A stretch of DNA of 64,000 bases from Ulva prolifera (taxonomy: Eukaryota; Chlorophyta; Ulvophyceae; Ulvales; Ulvaceae): positions 8,402,842 through 8,466,841 of the forward strand of contig CM041197.1 of assembly GCA_023078555.1 (NCBI GenBank). The letters are read 5' to 3'. The position numbers were made by a program, and so were the translations under genes. Below are positions 12,783 to 25,279 of this stretch, piece by piece; the first letter of the stretch is position 1, and every line of letters begins with the position of its first letter. The notes below the pieces were generated by a model that was given only the letters and a program-made list of their open reading frames with translations, ran no database searches and was not told the origin of the DNA.

Positions 12783-15224
12783 AGCTCGAGTCACTCACAC
12801 ATCAAGAACCGAGGGGGAGGGCGTGTGTGGTGTTGGCGGTTGAAATGTCGCTGTTGCCCAGCAGGTGATTCTGGCGAGGGGGCCAGGCCGTTTCCCTCTG
12901 TCACGGGTTTCGCTGTTTGGGTGTCCATGAGATACGCACTGGTGTCTCAATGCAAAGTTTATGGAATGATCCGGTTGTGGGCATGGCTGTTATGATGCAG
13001 TTGCGACGTGCTGCTGTGCATCTTGCCACATACCATGAGCCTTTGTGCTTTAGCTTGCCGTCGATGTATGCGGCCATATATCCTCGCGAGCGCTGTGGCA
13101 ACATGCTGCAGTCCTTCCATTACTGCAAAAATGCACAGATGAGATGCAGGACAGGACATGTGGGTACAACGACAGTGTCCCAAGCAATGCACCTGTGAGG
13201 CCCATAACTGAACACAAGCCTTCAGATATGATCTTGAGCGGACAGAGGCAACTACGGGCCAGACCATGTGAAGTGGCCAAACTTGTTGGTAGCTACTGCT
13301 TGCTACATTTGCACAGACACTGTCTACGCCTATTCCCTGCACATGACTTTATTGTTCCACTTCTGATTGCAGAAGTCTTTCATTGTCGACCTTGTCTGGT
13401 GTCTCGCCGTGGCTTGAATTCGTGCAGCGGCTTATATGCTTCGAGCCATTGAGGACTTGCGAGCCTATAAAGTGAAGCATGATCCTGCATCTTGCAGCAT
13501 GTGTGTAGTGTGTTTCCTGGAGCCTGTGCACGATGGTACCATGCTGTGGCAATCCAGTGGTATAGCGGCCATATCAGTGTTATCATATCACTGAATTGCC
13601 ACATGTGCCAGTCAGAAACGGGTCTTGAACAGCAGGCACTGGTTGGCAAACACACCAGGCTTGCAGCAGCTAGCAATGGTCATCTTGAAGCCAGCATCTC
13701 TCTGCACGCCCAAGCAGCATGTCCCTTGGACCGTCACGGCGACTTTGAGGCAGCGACATTAGGATTGCCTTACTTTTCGTCTCAACAGACGCTTGCACTG
13801 CGAGCCCAAGAGACCGATCATGCTCAAAACGTGAGCGCCCAGAAGCAGCACCCAGAGTCAGAGTTATGTGGCGTGGCCGTGGGAATGCATGGTCAAAAGA
13901 ATTGAGGTGCATGAAAACAACAGGAACGATCCATAATCGGTGTGTTGGTGACACAAACAGGCTCCAACTGTGGAGGCGCAGGGACATTGGCAGACCACAA
14001 AGATGTAGGTGCTGAGCTGCACCTCCCTGGTACATGCAACATTGTTCTGGGGGGGAATCATCAGATGGTCACCCACAGTATCAAACACACCGCCTATGGA
14101 TCCTTGACCGATGGTCAACTTCGCATGGTGAGATGTCCAATGTCTGTCTCTGTGCTTTCACGAGCAAGGAGCTGTGTAGTTGATCACCACACTTCCCCAT
14201 CGCAAACACCGCCCAGGGACTACATGCGAGAAGCTTTCTGCGCCACCAATGACCAGCACCGGTTACACTATGCAGCCCGTTTTGCACGACCACGAGCCAC
14301 TACCACATTCGCGATGTCATACGCGGAATCCAGGGCTAGACGTCCGGTACCTCGGGCGACGGAAAGCGATCAACAGCTAAGGATCGCCCAAGAGAGCTGC
14401 TTGACTTTGCCCATGCAGGGCAATCAGTCTGCGCGGAAAGCACACGTTCACCTGGCATGAGCGATCAACATCCTCACCTGTTCAACATATGCCACCGCAC
14501 TCACGCCCAGGGCTGCTATCTCTGAGATGCCCCGGCAACTCCACGACGGCCCGCTGCTCTGCGCCAGCAGCAACTCCTCACCTCTCACGGCAGACGGAGG
14601 GGGCTTGCGCTCCATGCATGTGAAGCGCGCACTGCTGGCGCCCTTCTCAGACGGCAATCTGCGAACCGCCGCCGATGCGCTGCCCCGCGCCGCCGGCCTG
14701 CTGGCGCACAGCATGTGTGGCAGTCATGGGTGTGTATGCACCGCCGCTGCAGGGATACAGGAGGGCCGGCACCGGAATGCCGGCACAAGGGCGGGCCCGA
14801 GCTCTACACGCAATGCATGCACTCTGCAACTGCAACGTCACCGTACCCTGACCCCTGGCCTCCGCAAATACTCCACAACGACACCACAGCCGTGACATGG
14901 GCTCCGTATCCCGCCATAGTTGGCGGGGCTATCGAGGCCTGGGTCCCGTCGCACGCACTCTTCACATTCACAAAGGTCTTCAGCGAGCTGACACCGCAGC
15001 CCCCGGCGCGAAACACTCTGGCCTCTGCAATCCCAAGCTCATGGGCACTCGGGCCACGGCAGCCAGCAGCCCTGCAGCAACGAGGGAGCACAGCGGAACA
15101 CCGCCGCTCTTCATACGCAGTGGCCTCGACGGTGTTCTTCTGGTCTTTGCGTGGCACTGCCGCCTCCTCCTCAGCTCTCACGCGACGTGTCGCCCCGTCC
15201 GACCCCGCGTCACACGCCGCGGCG
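12783..15224. other. Intergenic stretch with a small inverted-repeat element and an unassigned GC-rich block
   Basis: Downstream of LAS1 the composition falls to background. A MITE-like element sits at 13545-13603 (listed separately). From about 14480 to 15180 GC rises and both strands are open: a minus-strand frame at 15181-14804 (VSSLKTFVNVKS..VVSLWSICGGQ) and another at 14714-14448 (FTCMERKPPPS..VAYVEQ|gtgagg) could be exons of an unidentified gene, but I could not connect them with confidence. Confidence 0.35.
13545..13603. mobile_element. MITE-like inverted-repeat element, copy 1
   Basis: Terminal inverted repeats TGTGGCAATCCAGTG (left) and CACTGAATTGCCACA (right, one mismatch) enclose a short core containing TAGCGGCCATATCA. 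The same termini and core recur at 23131-23175 and, extended, at 34536-34635. There is no coding capacity. Confidence 0.6.
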
Positions 15225-18085
15225 CTAGAGCTCGCGCGAGGGCAGCGCGTCGAGCGAGAGCGTGACGGAGCGCGCCGCGAGCTGCGCCTGCACGGCCGCG
15301 ATGTCGGCGTCGAAGTCCTCGTCGATCTCGTTCATGCCGAGCTCGGCGACGCGCAGCCGCGGCAGCGCGCGCAGCGCGCCCGCGACCGTCAGCGCGCCGC
15401 CGCCGCCGAGCTGGTTGCCTTCGAGGTCGAGCGCGGAGAGGGCGGAGAGGGCGGGCAGCACGGCCGCGAGGGGGGCCGCCTCCGCCTCGTCCACCTGCAT
15501 ACGGCTGGCGCATGAAGTGCCGACACTACGTGCGTCTCATGAGATATGCGTCAAAATGAACCCAAATAAAATCAGCCAAAGCCACCATGCCAATGTCAAC
15601 ATGAGAGTTTCTTCAAGGCAGCATCAAAGGGGCTGTGGTCGGCAGGATCCACGGCTCATGGGGCGCACAAGTGCACAGGTGCAGTGCCGGGGTCAGGGGT
15701 AGCTGATGAGACAGCGGTTTCCGGGGGCACCTGTGGCCACCCACGCGGTGGACACCTGTAGCCGCGCACCTGGCAGAAGGACACACGCAGCTCCTGCAGC
15801 AGCGTGAGGCCGCGCAGCGCGCGCCACAGCTCCCCCGGCACGACCAGCCCCACGTCGTGCAGGCCCAGCGTGCGCAGCGCAGTCACAGCACGCAGCCCCC
15901 GCGCAAAGATGTCGCAGCGCAGCACGGGCATCTCCCCGCCGTCCGCGGCGCCCCCGCCCTGCAGCGACAGCTCCGTCAGCTTCCGGAAGCTTCTGAGGGC
16001 CTCCGTGAGGCGCGCGGTGAGGCCCTGCGAGGCGGCGTGGTAGGGGCGCAGGCGCAGCCGCTGCAGGCGGTGGAGGGGGGAGAGGGCCCCGAAGAAGGCG
16101 GCCCAGGCGGGGGGGTCGGAGTCGGCGGCGAGGGCGTGCAGGAGGAGCGCGGTGAGGCCGGTGCGGCGGCGCAGCTGCGGCGACACGGCGTGGATGGCCG
16201 CGGTGGCGTTGCAGCAGTCGACGCTCAGGTGCTCGAGGCCCGGGCACGGCCACAGGCTGCCTGCAGTGCGGGGACTGTTGAAGGGGTGCACCGGGCACCT
16301 GTGTTACTGTGTACTTCCTGCACTGTGGCTGCGTTTACGATACTAGCCTGCCATGCGGCCGGTGCGAGATGTCTCGCGGGTGGTCGCGTTTCACCCGCTG
16401 TGTTGATGCTCGTGCATTGGACTCTGGCAATGTTGCACGTGATCGTGCATAAGCACAAACATGCATACAGGATGTAAGACAGTCACAGCGTGACACAGCG
16501 GCGCAGCGCAAGAGGGCGCGCTGAGACGGCCTCGAGAGAGTATGGGGAATCGCAGCCACACCTGCGAGGGCGCCCCACATCGCCTGCTCGTAGTCGTCCG
16601 CCCCCTCCGGCTGCACCCGCAGCCCAAGCCATCGCATCGCAGGACAAGCCGCGCTCTCCGCATGCAGCGGCAGCATGCGTTGCACCGCGGACGCGCTCCA
16701 CCGCGCCACCCCCGCGCCCGCATGCAGCCGGAAGTCCAGGCGCGTCAGCGCCGGGAACTGCGGGTGCGCGGCGGCGGCGCCGGGGGGCGCGAGCGCGGAC
16801 GGCGGCGCCGTCGCCGGCCGCGGCGCCGGCGCCTCGGCAAACGCGAGGCTGAGGCTGAGGTGGCGGAGGGCCGGGAAGTCGCGCGGGTAGAGGGCGCTGG
16901 AGAACGCGACGTCCTCGGCCGTGAGGGACAGCCGCGTGAGGGCGGGGTGGGCTGCGACCGCATGCATGAGGTGGCGGAGTGGGCGCTCGGAGGGGGCGGC
17001 CTCGGGGGGGGAGTCTATTTCCAGCGCGGTGGGGGTGATGGTCGAGATGTCGAGGGAGACGAGGTGCGGGAGGTACGGGAGGGCGGTGGTGAGGTGGCGG
17101 AGGGACGACTCGGTGAGGTTTGTGTGCGCGAGGGAGAGCTCGAGGAGGGACGGTGCGAGCGGGAGGACAGATGCCAGAGCTTCCAGGCAGCCGAGGCTGA
17201 TGGTGCCAGTGTCCGTGAGGTGGAGAAAGAGGCGGGTGAGGCGGGTGTGGGTGGAGAGTGTTTGGCCTAGGAGGTGGCAGGAGCTGGGGGAGAGGGAGGA
17301 TTTGGAGAGGTCAAGGGAGCGCAAGGTGGGAAGGCTTGCAGCTGGGAGGCTTGGGAGATGAGTCAGCAGGATCTGAAGGGCGGAGGCACGGTACATGGCT
17401 TGGGACAGCGTGCCGCAGGGAGAAATGAGGGCTGCTGTGAGGGAGGAGTGGAGAGTTGGAGGGAGCGTGAGGAGCGCTTCGGCTGGGGACTGCATCGAGA
17501 CGAGGGCTTGCATCACTGCGTGGCGAATGGGGTGCTGCAGGCTGAGAAGCGCGCAGTGGATGTCTTCGCAAGTCTCTGGTGTGTCCCAGCTGGTCGCTGC
17601 TACACGTTGCGCGAGGACGTGAGCCCACTCGGGAAGGCGTGCGTCTGCCAGTGCGTCAGCTACCTGCACGATCGCTCGTGGATGGGCTTTTCTTGCCGCT
17701 ATTGACGGCGTGGTTGTAAACAGTAGCGAGATAACATCGAAATTATGATATTTTGCGCTGTGTTTCAGCAGTCATAAGCGACTCGAGAATCAGCGTTGGG
17801 GAGTCTCGAGGTCACAGCCCGCACCTGCAGGATTCGAGCGAGCTGCGTGGTCGACAGGGTTGTCGTGTTGGGAGAGCTCTTCTCCCAGAGCAAGAAGTCT
17901 TCATTGGATATGCCACTGGGAAGCGTGGCCATCCCATGCGTCTCTGATAGCGCTTCCAGTACGTTAGCACGATGCAGAATTGCGGGAGACAGTCGGATAC
18001 AAAAGTACACTGATGGATGCCCATCCTCCTCGACGAGCGAGTCCTCTTCAGCAGTTATAAACACACTACTGCCTGCGTCGACCAT
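15225..18085 (-). CDS. Leucine-rich-repeat protein (LRR paralogue B)
   Basis: Paralogue of the 2.8-7.8 kb LRR protein, but complete without the proline-rich tail. Exons: 18085-17825, 17663-16562, 16260-15770, 15494-15225. Intron phases 0, 1, 0 all agree, for 707 residues. The ATG at 18085 opens an acidic N-terminus, then the shared VYFC block. The exon 1/2 junction makes LARILQ|VADALADARLPEWA, a pattern seen at the end of BTB/SKP1-type domains (weak, inferred). RNI-type LRRs fill the rest: LRSLDLSKSSL, LLELSLAHTNL, LRHLSLSLAF, LTRLDFRL, LEHLSVDCCN, LTALLLHAL, LTELSLQGG, LRTLGLHDVGL, LLQELRVSF and finally LSALDLEGNQLGGGG and LRVAELGMNEI in exon 4. GC climbs steeply from exon 1 to exon 4. The likely role is a cytosolic interaction scaffold or ubiquitin-adaptor-like protein; this is unproven. 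Confidence 0.82.
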
Positions 18086-18480
18086 GTTTCCTTCCTAGGC
18101 AACAGACGCGGACGTCTACGCAACAGTTCGTCTGGCTGATCTTAGTCAGATGCATCCCGCGATCTGAAGTGCTTAGCTCAAGCACAATCTTGCGGTGTGA
18201 TCAGTAGCAGTTCCTTCATGTGTGTTGGTAGGTAATGTGCTCAGGCGTTTGGGGAAATCTCATGCCCAAATAGCAACGTATCACGATAACACAGTGTTTT
18301 AGGGCGATGGCCTGTGGCCACTCTCCCGGCGCAACGGGAGGTGTGCCGCTGTACGGAAGAAATTACTTCCAGCTGGGCTAGGCTGCGAAATCTCATCACG
18401 AAAACCGCTCGTCTCAAAATCTTGCAAGCGGCTGCTAGTCACCTGGTTTCGTGCAACATGCGCACGTAGACGATACTCAC

Positions 18481-18813
18481 CAGTTCGAGGCCTTGTGGAC
18501 TGGTCACAGCCCACCCCCATATTGCAAGATTGCCATAGTCGTAAAACTGCAAAGCAATTGAGCTGGAGACGTGCAGAGGCAGCGAATTGCTATCAGCATA
18601 TTTCGAGATCTCCCTGGCTAGGCGTTGTGAAACGGCCAGCTTCATGCTGATACAGCCACGGTGCCTCTGGACGTCGTCGAAAAGACCTAGTATGGATGCA
18701 GACGGACCCATACGGTCCCGCGTTCGATAGGTGTTCCAGCAAGCGTAGCAGGGCCTGCTGTCTGCCAAAGCACATTCACTCACCTCCTCCGGCTGCATTG
18801 CAATGGCAGCCAT
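18481..18813 (-). CDS. Possible first exon of an unidentified gene
   Basis: An open frame starts at ATG 18813 and runs 111 codons to a strong donor (CTG|gtgagt) at 18481/18480, phase 0. The translation is soluble, with an amphipathic stretch near the middle (KLAVSQRLAREISKYADS) and an aromatic segment near the end (FYDYGNLAIWGW). I do not recognise the family and found no convincing downstream exon before the LRR-B start at 18085. The donor quality and clean start are the only support; it could equally be a fortuitous frame. Confidence 0.3.
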
Positions 18814-19853
18814 GCGAGGCAGTGTGAGGTGCTGCGACTCGCTGCATGTGACCTGAAAATTTGCTTACACTATTCTTACCTTCGGAAGGGCCCAGCCGTT
18901 TGGTTTGGCATGTGGTCTCGGTGTTCTGGTGAGTCGACAAGTTCCAATACGGTCATGGCTAAGGAAAATCGAATATACTTTACCTTGCTGTACACACTGT
19001 GCGTCAGGTCCACTAATGGAGCTATCACAGCCATCTTTCAATTACTAAACCAGTGAAACAAGGTGGCCCAGTACCCGCGTCGCTCATAGCCTGTGGACTG
19101 CAAACACTGGGTCGGACAACCTGATATTTGTGATCTAATCATACATGCTCAGCTTCACTGGCGCTGCTGCATTGAGACCTTGAGCCAGCGCAGCCTCAGC
19201 CGAGCTGGGCCCACCGGTGCCTCCACTGCAGCACCCACAGTAGTTCTGCATCCATGTAGTTCTCACACGACGCCTCATGCTGGCGGGTGACATCCCACCT
19301 GCTTCCAGCTGCAGGCTGATGGTGCCAGGCCGTGGGTGTGCCTCTTGTACATGCCTTGTGCCTCCCTCACCACTGCGAGGCATCCTCCACAAGCCACTCT
19401 CCTATCAGTGGCTTAGGCTACCACACGAGGCTACTGCATCTGCATCGTCATCGTCCAGAGCGATCCTGCACACATTTTGAAATGATGTGACTCACAGCAG
19501 CTCTGATGGTGGTGATAATCTGTCCTGTCATCGTCTAAAGGCACAGCAGCCCTTTGGTGTTGAAACAGCACCTACAGGTCTAGCATGCACATAGCATCTG
19601 TAGTCATCCTGTGTGCAAAGGACACTCCACCATACATCAAGCCACATCCTACTTGGCGCCTGAGCAGAGTGCCAAGCTGCAACAGACTTCAGTTGCTGCC
19701 ATTGCTTCCACACGGGGGCGCTGCGCGCGAAATCCTGTCGGTGGCAAGCAGGCCACCCATGGCACAGCAGTGCTTGCCAGTGACAAGCAGAAGCAAACAG
19801 TCACCGATAAACGGACACTGCGCCGCGCATGCTGATTCGTACCGTATGCACTC

Positions 19854-20677
19854 TCACTGCGCTGCAGCCGGCCTGCCGCGGCCGGAGCGTAAGACCTTTG
19901 TCAGGGCGGGCACTTGAGTCCGCTGCCGCTGCCGCCGGGCCCGCGTCAGGCCGCCCGCCGCATCCGACGCGGCGGCGTGTGTCAGTGTAGCGCCACAGGC
20001 GCCCGCCGGTTTGCCGCGAGTACATGCATGTGCGTGGGCATGCGGGGGGGAATGCTCTGCCTGCTCCAGATCTGCTGCGTCGGACTCAGGCACACCGGCG
20101 CGGCACCGCTTCTTGCGCGGATCAGTTGCATTGACGTCAGGTGTACAGCCCTCGCCGCTCGCTTGCGCAAGGGTTGTGTGTTGGACGGGATGTTCGCCGC
20201 GGCCACGCTTCAGTCCGCGACCGGCCGATGCAGTGCGGCCAGGCAGAGCCAATGCGGTAGCCACATCTATGGCAGCAGGGGGGCTGCTTGGGGTGGGCGC
20301 AGCGCTTGCGCCCGCGGTCGCTTCTGAGCCTCGCTCGGAGGCCTTCTCCCGGTCAAGCTCGTCCAGAAGGGCTTGTGGGGGGCCGGGAGCGGCTGCCACA
20401 TCAGCTGCATCCTGTGTGGGTGTCATCTGTGTGGTGCTGGTGCCTGAATTCTGCAAGTGTGGAGCATGGGGTTGAGTTGCAACTGCATGCAAGAGCCTCG
20501 TGTTTGAACAGGTCGCCGTGCAGGCGCTTTGAGGCGGACGGAGCGTGCCTTTCGCTCTTCAGCAAATTGCATCGATGCTGCACAAGCCAGCAGCAGCATG
20601 TCAATGCAGTCGGTCCCAGACTTGTTCGAGTCGTCGCTCACTGCGCATTGCATGGAGTGTGCATCTGCCGTGTGCAT
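19854..20677 (-). CDS. Unidentified low-complexity, probably nuclear protein
   Basis: Tentative two-exon model: 20677-20510 (ATG at 20677) and 20450-19854, both phase 0, about 254 residues. Exon 2 has a good acceptor (cacttgcag|AATTC), is clearly GC-biased and ends in a stop at 19854; the donor of exon 1 (CCT|gttcaa) is poor and the intron would be only 59 bp. The exon 1 product is KSGTDCIDMLLLACAASM followed by a basic patch (RKARSVRLKAPARRP). Exon 2 is Ala/Ser/Pro-rich with basic clusters GLKRGRG, RKKRCR and RARRQRQR near the C-terminus, so a nuclear location is plausible. No domain recognised. Confidence 0.4.
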
Positions 20678-23130
20678 TTTTCCTGGCTTGATACCTGTTT
20701 GAACAGCATTCACGTTAGTATGCTGTCCTGCGAGCCGTTGTAAGCACAGTCTGCTGGCTGCAACCAGCTAGACATCTGGGAACTCTGGTCCAACTCGATC
20801 AAATGGAGCTGATGCTGGCTTTGGGGAGGGAAGCAGTGCGACCCAGCTTACCTTGACAACGCAGCGACGTCTGATAGTCTTGCAGCCTAGCTGGTGCTAC
20901 TCGTTCGCGTCGCCCTCTTCCGAGACCTGATTTGCAGCCTGCACCGACAGTGCTCATCAGATACAGCGTTCGGATCAAGTACAAGTGGTGCCAAGAGGCA
21001 TACTGAGCGCGGCTGTTTGCGCCACTGCATGATCGGAATGGACACTGGACTTAAATTAAGTCGCGGGTGTAACATCAGTGTGTGCCAGTAGATGCCGCAG
21101 AGGCATGCCACATGCACTGCTCAGGCTGCGATCGAACAGCATCGCCATTGTCTTTCCAGGACGTCAACGCTTCTTGTCACCAAACGTGTCAGATAGCACA
21201 TTGCCCTTGCATGCATTTGACAACGCTCTGTCCTACGTTGTACATGTGTGGCAAGTATTCGAAGCAACACTAGCGAACGCGGAGCTGCTTGTGTCGGCAT
21301 GCACGTGCGTGTAACAAGCAGACGTTGCTGTGATGTCCTAGAAATGTGACATGTGATATCGGTAGATGGCGTACAGAACCGGACAATCATGCTCGCGTGA
21401 CGTTTTCGGTGCAGCAGCACATGATGGTGATCGAGACAGGAAAGGGACATCGCCAAGCACAAACTGTCGTCCTGAAAATACGCACCAGAAGTCATGATCG
21501 CAGTGGAGTCCTTCGATGTTATCCTCTTACGACTTGTCAAGCTGTATGCTCTCGGGTGAGCAGTAGATCTGAGCTCTCGAGTGCTCGAGTCGATGAGACA
21601 AACGATCAAGCGCCTGTTGCCGAAAACATGTAGAAAAGGGGGAATCTATTCACCTCTACTACTCTCTCTGGCCTGAATTGCTCACGAGTGACGGGGGAGC
21701 ACGATCATCTACGAACTGCGTATTTCAGTGATGCCGATACATCGCGATTGATACACTCCAGTGCGTGTGCGAACATTGTCAACCGGCTACGTGAAGAAAA
21801 CAAGCAGTCGAGAAGCAAGAAAACAATAAAATGGTAGGGACATATAGTGTATACGCGCTGGACAATATGGTTCGCCTCCGCAACGGAAAGGTTGACAACC
21901 GCGTAGCAACGTCGTCGAGTCAAAAGGCCTCGCGAGCAGGCAGGGAGACATGTGCAGCCGCTAGCTATGCAGCAGCGATCATTCTCCAGCTGCCGTAGGT
22001 GCTGCTCCACGAAGCAGCAATCTTGGTACGTCGCTGCCACTGTAGGCCATATGAGCTACATCATTTGGCCCTCATCGTTGCAGTGGCAATCGCCGGTACA
22101 CGCCGGCACGCGAGTGTTGACACGACCACAAGAAAGGCGCGTCCCTCAATCAAACTGTCGAATTTATTGAACTGATGTTCTCTCCCTGAGGACTGCCCGC
22201 CTGTGCAGCAAACATGTATGAAGGTAGCATGTCTCACTGCCAACTGCGACAGCCGTGGTGGCACAAGCCATGCACAGACCGCGTAATATGACTTCAAAGC
22301 ATAACACGCTTTATGGCGGGACTGCGCAGTTCCTCGATGCGGTCAGGCTGTTGGTGTTGAAATCTGGCTACGACGCAGCTTCCAGCTGTGCCAAAGGGAT
22401 GAGGTAGGGACGCTGAGTGCATAAGCAAAATTTCAAGACCTGAAGTTTGTGGCACTTGGCACAATATAGCAAATTCGGCCAGGAACTCCAACAGAACATC
22501 GGAGAGCCTTGTCACCGATATCGTTTCCATATGGAAACACAAAACCGCCACAGCCCTGGTGATCATACCAATACCCCTCTATCTAACTCTCTCATGCAGT
22601 AGGCACGACCATTCTACTGTCCTTGATGACGGAGATGTGCTTCAGTTCGGCTGATCGCAAAGCTGACCTCATTCTCAGAATGCACACTGTGGCCAGTGGC
22701 ACAGCGCTGTGAATAGTGCATGTTATTTTTCTTTATACAGCTTGAGGATTGGGGGTGCGTGGCGCTGGCACAGCTGCCTGCCTTGAGGCAACTCGCCATC
22801 ACTACTGCATGAAACAGAGAAGTACCTGCAGCTTCAGACGGTACAGTATGGACCCCTGTTCTGGGCAAAACCAGTTGCTGGCGAGACAACACTCCCAGGT
22901 TGTTTACCCCTCCGGCACTCCCGGTTATCGGGAGTTGTCAATGTCCCAAACGGCTACAGCTAGTGAAGTTGGCTGTTCTTGACTGTACATTGGCGGCCAT
23001 GTGATGAGTGTTCGATCATGGCCAGCAATTCAATTCAATGTGCTAGATTTGAAGTACACTGAAGCGAATTGGCAAAGCCATGCTCAGCACAGCCAAGCCA
23101 TAGACTCCATCATGAGCTCATGCCAGCATG

Positions 23131-23175
23131 TGTGGCAATCCAGTGGTGTAGCGGCCATATCACTGGATTGCCACA
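23131..23175. mobile_element. MITE-like inverted-repeat element, copy 2 (shortest)
   Basis: A 45-bp element with a perfect 15-bp terminal inverted repeat (TGTGGCAATCCAGTG / CACTGGATTGCCACA) around a 15-bp core gtgtagcggccatat. The flanks gcatg and acatg match at four of five bases, which may be a decayed target-site duplication. The same core is present in copy 1. Confidence 0.65.
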
Positions 23176-25279
23176 ACATGATACGATGCTGTCGAATTCC
23201 CAGATGCCACCTAATTTTACACCACTCCAAGCCAATGCCTGCGTCAGCTGTCATGTCGTAGCTATGGGCGCTGGCAACCTGTTTGAATTGGTGACTCTGT
23301 GCTGATCCGCTCGAATCTGCAGATGCGCAACATGCGTGCTGGCCAGGACCTGTTTGACTTGTCTCACATACACTGACCTAAGAGCTTGGAAGCCACATAC
23401 ACATGGCAATCAAGCACTTGAACATACCACGCACCATTGCTGTATAGTCGTCATACACTAGGAACCCTTTCCGTTTATGCTACATGCTGAAATATGTGAA
23501 ACCCTAGCTAGAGCAGGCATGAAGGCCAGTACACATGCTTTCAAAACCACCTTACACGGGTTGTTGAAACCCCAGTAAACACCAATTCCGCCATCATGCC
23601 TCACCAGACGGGCATATGCGGTATGGGGCTCAGCACACCAGTCGCCTGCTTTAAGGGTGGCCACTGGCTACGGCACATACGTAACTACGAAAAATACCAT
23701 GACATCAAGGTGGAGCTGGCACCGACTCATGCATGCTGGATTTCCGATCCTGCCGCGGCATGCAGCACGTGCACAAGTCCTCGCTGTATGTGGCACTTTG
23801 TGTGAACGAAACTTGCAAGCGAATCTGCACATGCAGAATGCCCATCCTTTCCCCACGTACACAGGCGCATGCCATTCTGACCGCGTCGCTAGCGAGCACA
23901 AGCGGCATGTGGGCCAGTCGTCTACAAACAAAGCGTCTACGTCTATCATTCGTGGGAACCGCATTCACAGGGGTCTGGCAACATATGCGCACAGCGTTGA
24001 TCATATGATCATATGAGCTGCAGACGTACCCAGTTAATTACAGACAGGACATATGTGAATCCAACGCTATGGCAATGTGATGCTGCACGTCCCCAAAGAG
24101 CGTTATTGCCGTAGGTCAGTTAACGTTGCCCGCCAGCGCACCTACGAGCAAGCCACGTTGATGGATCCGGATGCCTTCCTTGCAACCAGCCTGCGCAGTC
24201 TTGCCGCTATGGCCATCATGAGGAATCAAAAATTGATTTTGTGAGATCTAGGCCCACGGTGTGTTTCTGCAGCTTCTTCGGCCTACGTTGTCTGCGTGTG
24301 TACTCTGCACCATGTGCACGCATGCAGCGCCGGACAGCTCCTGATCGCACGCCAAGCCATTCCCACATGTATGCTCGCTGTGCAGAAATCGCGCAGCTGA
24401 CTTGCTGTGTGAAAGTTCTGTGTTCCTGGAGCATGTTCTGTATTGTTCGTCCTCCGATGTAGGGAGTGCCTCCAGCTGCCGAGGCCCGCGCGCTGCAGTG
24501 TCGTTGGATATCAGGCCTATTCGGGCACAGCACGACAACAGCAACCACCGATCGGAAGCAATGCTGATCTTTTTTGACAGATTTCGTGACTGAAAGTCCT
24601 GTGCGATCTGCGCGTACCTTTCCTATGCGCGGCTGAATATTCTTTGACGGAATTCGCCCGCATCGTCGGACCGAACAACGCTGCTTGCAACTTGCAGCGA
24701 TATGCTACTACTACTGTATAGAGTTCACATGCTACTTGGAGAGACTTAAACGGTGTCCCACAGATGGCTTGTCGAGAATGGTATGCATACTTCCCCGGGG
24801 TCAAGGGCACTCCCACCGACGTGCAACACACGACGGCCGATCAAACAGCACCAGCGCTACCGCCGAGTGCTCCTTGCATCTGTACAAAAAAAATTATTCT
24901 CAGCTGTGTTTGTGATAGCACCGCTCAGGCCCAGGCACGAAGCCGACATCAGCAAGCACCTTCTGCATCGACTCGGTTGGCCCACGTCTCATGCGGTCGC
25001 AGGCACGGCTCGTCAGCCTTGAGGTCAGACACAACATGTCCATCTAATTGAGACGAGCATGATGGTAGGACCACGCTCTCTCGGCTATGACATGCAGTAG
25101 CATGCTTCCTGCATCAGTCACAGGACATCAGATGGTCGAATATAGTTCATTCCTGGCCCACGCACGCTATCTCCTCCGACATACTCAAGCAGCCATCAGC
25201 ATTTGCGCTTGTTCATGATGTTCTCCATACGCTCGTTGAGCTGAGAGCTTGTTGCAGGAACTTGAGTGACTGACTCTCC

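Larger units (their letters stand above)
18086..25279. other. Long low-gene-density stretch with weak single-exon candidates
   Basis: Apart from the two weak minus-strand models listed separately (18813-18481 and 20677-19854) I see no complete gene. Between 19135 and 19835 both strands have short plausible frames: minus 19392-19135 ending KLSMYD, and plus about 19640-19835 with ASDKQKQTVTDKRTLRRAC. They conflict and cannot be resolved. A minus frame at 22566-22294 has a leucine-rich pattern (LSDVLLEFLAEFAILCQVP) but no partners. A MITE-like copy lies at 23131-23175. 23200-25200 shows nothing supportable. Confidence 0.35.

Noticed and set aside
11853-12794. Overlapping minus-strand and alternative-frame ORFs of over 130-220 codons opposite LAS1 exon 2
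   Set aside because: Shadows of a GC-rich exon; the plus frame is fixed by phase with exon 1 and by the WCSCPVGTLP block.
16542-17270. Plus-strand 242-codon Arg/Glu/Gly-rich frame
   Set aside because: Antisense shadow of LRR-B exon 2.
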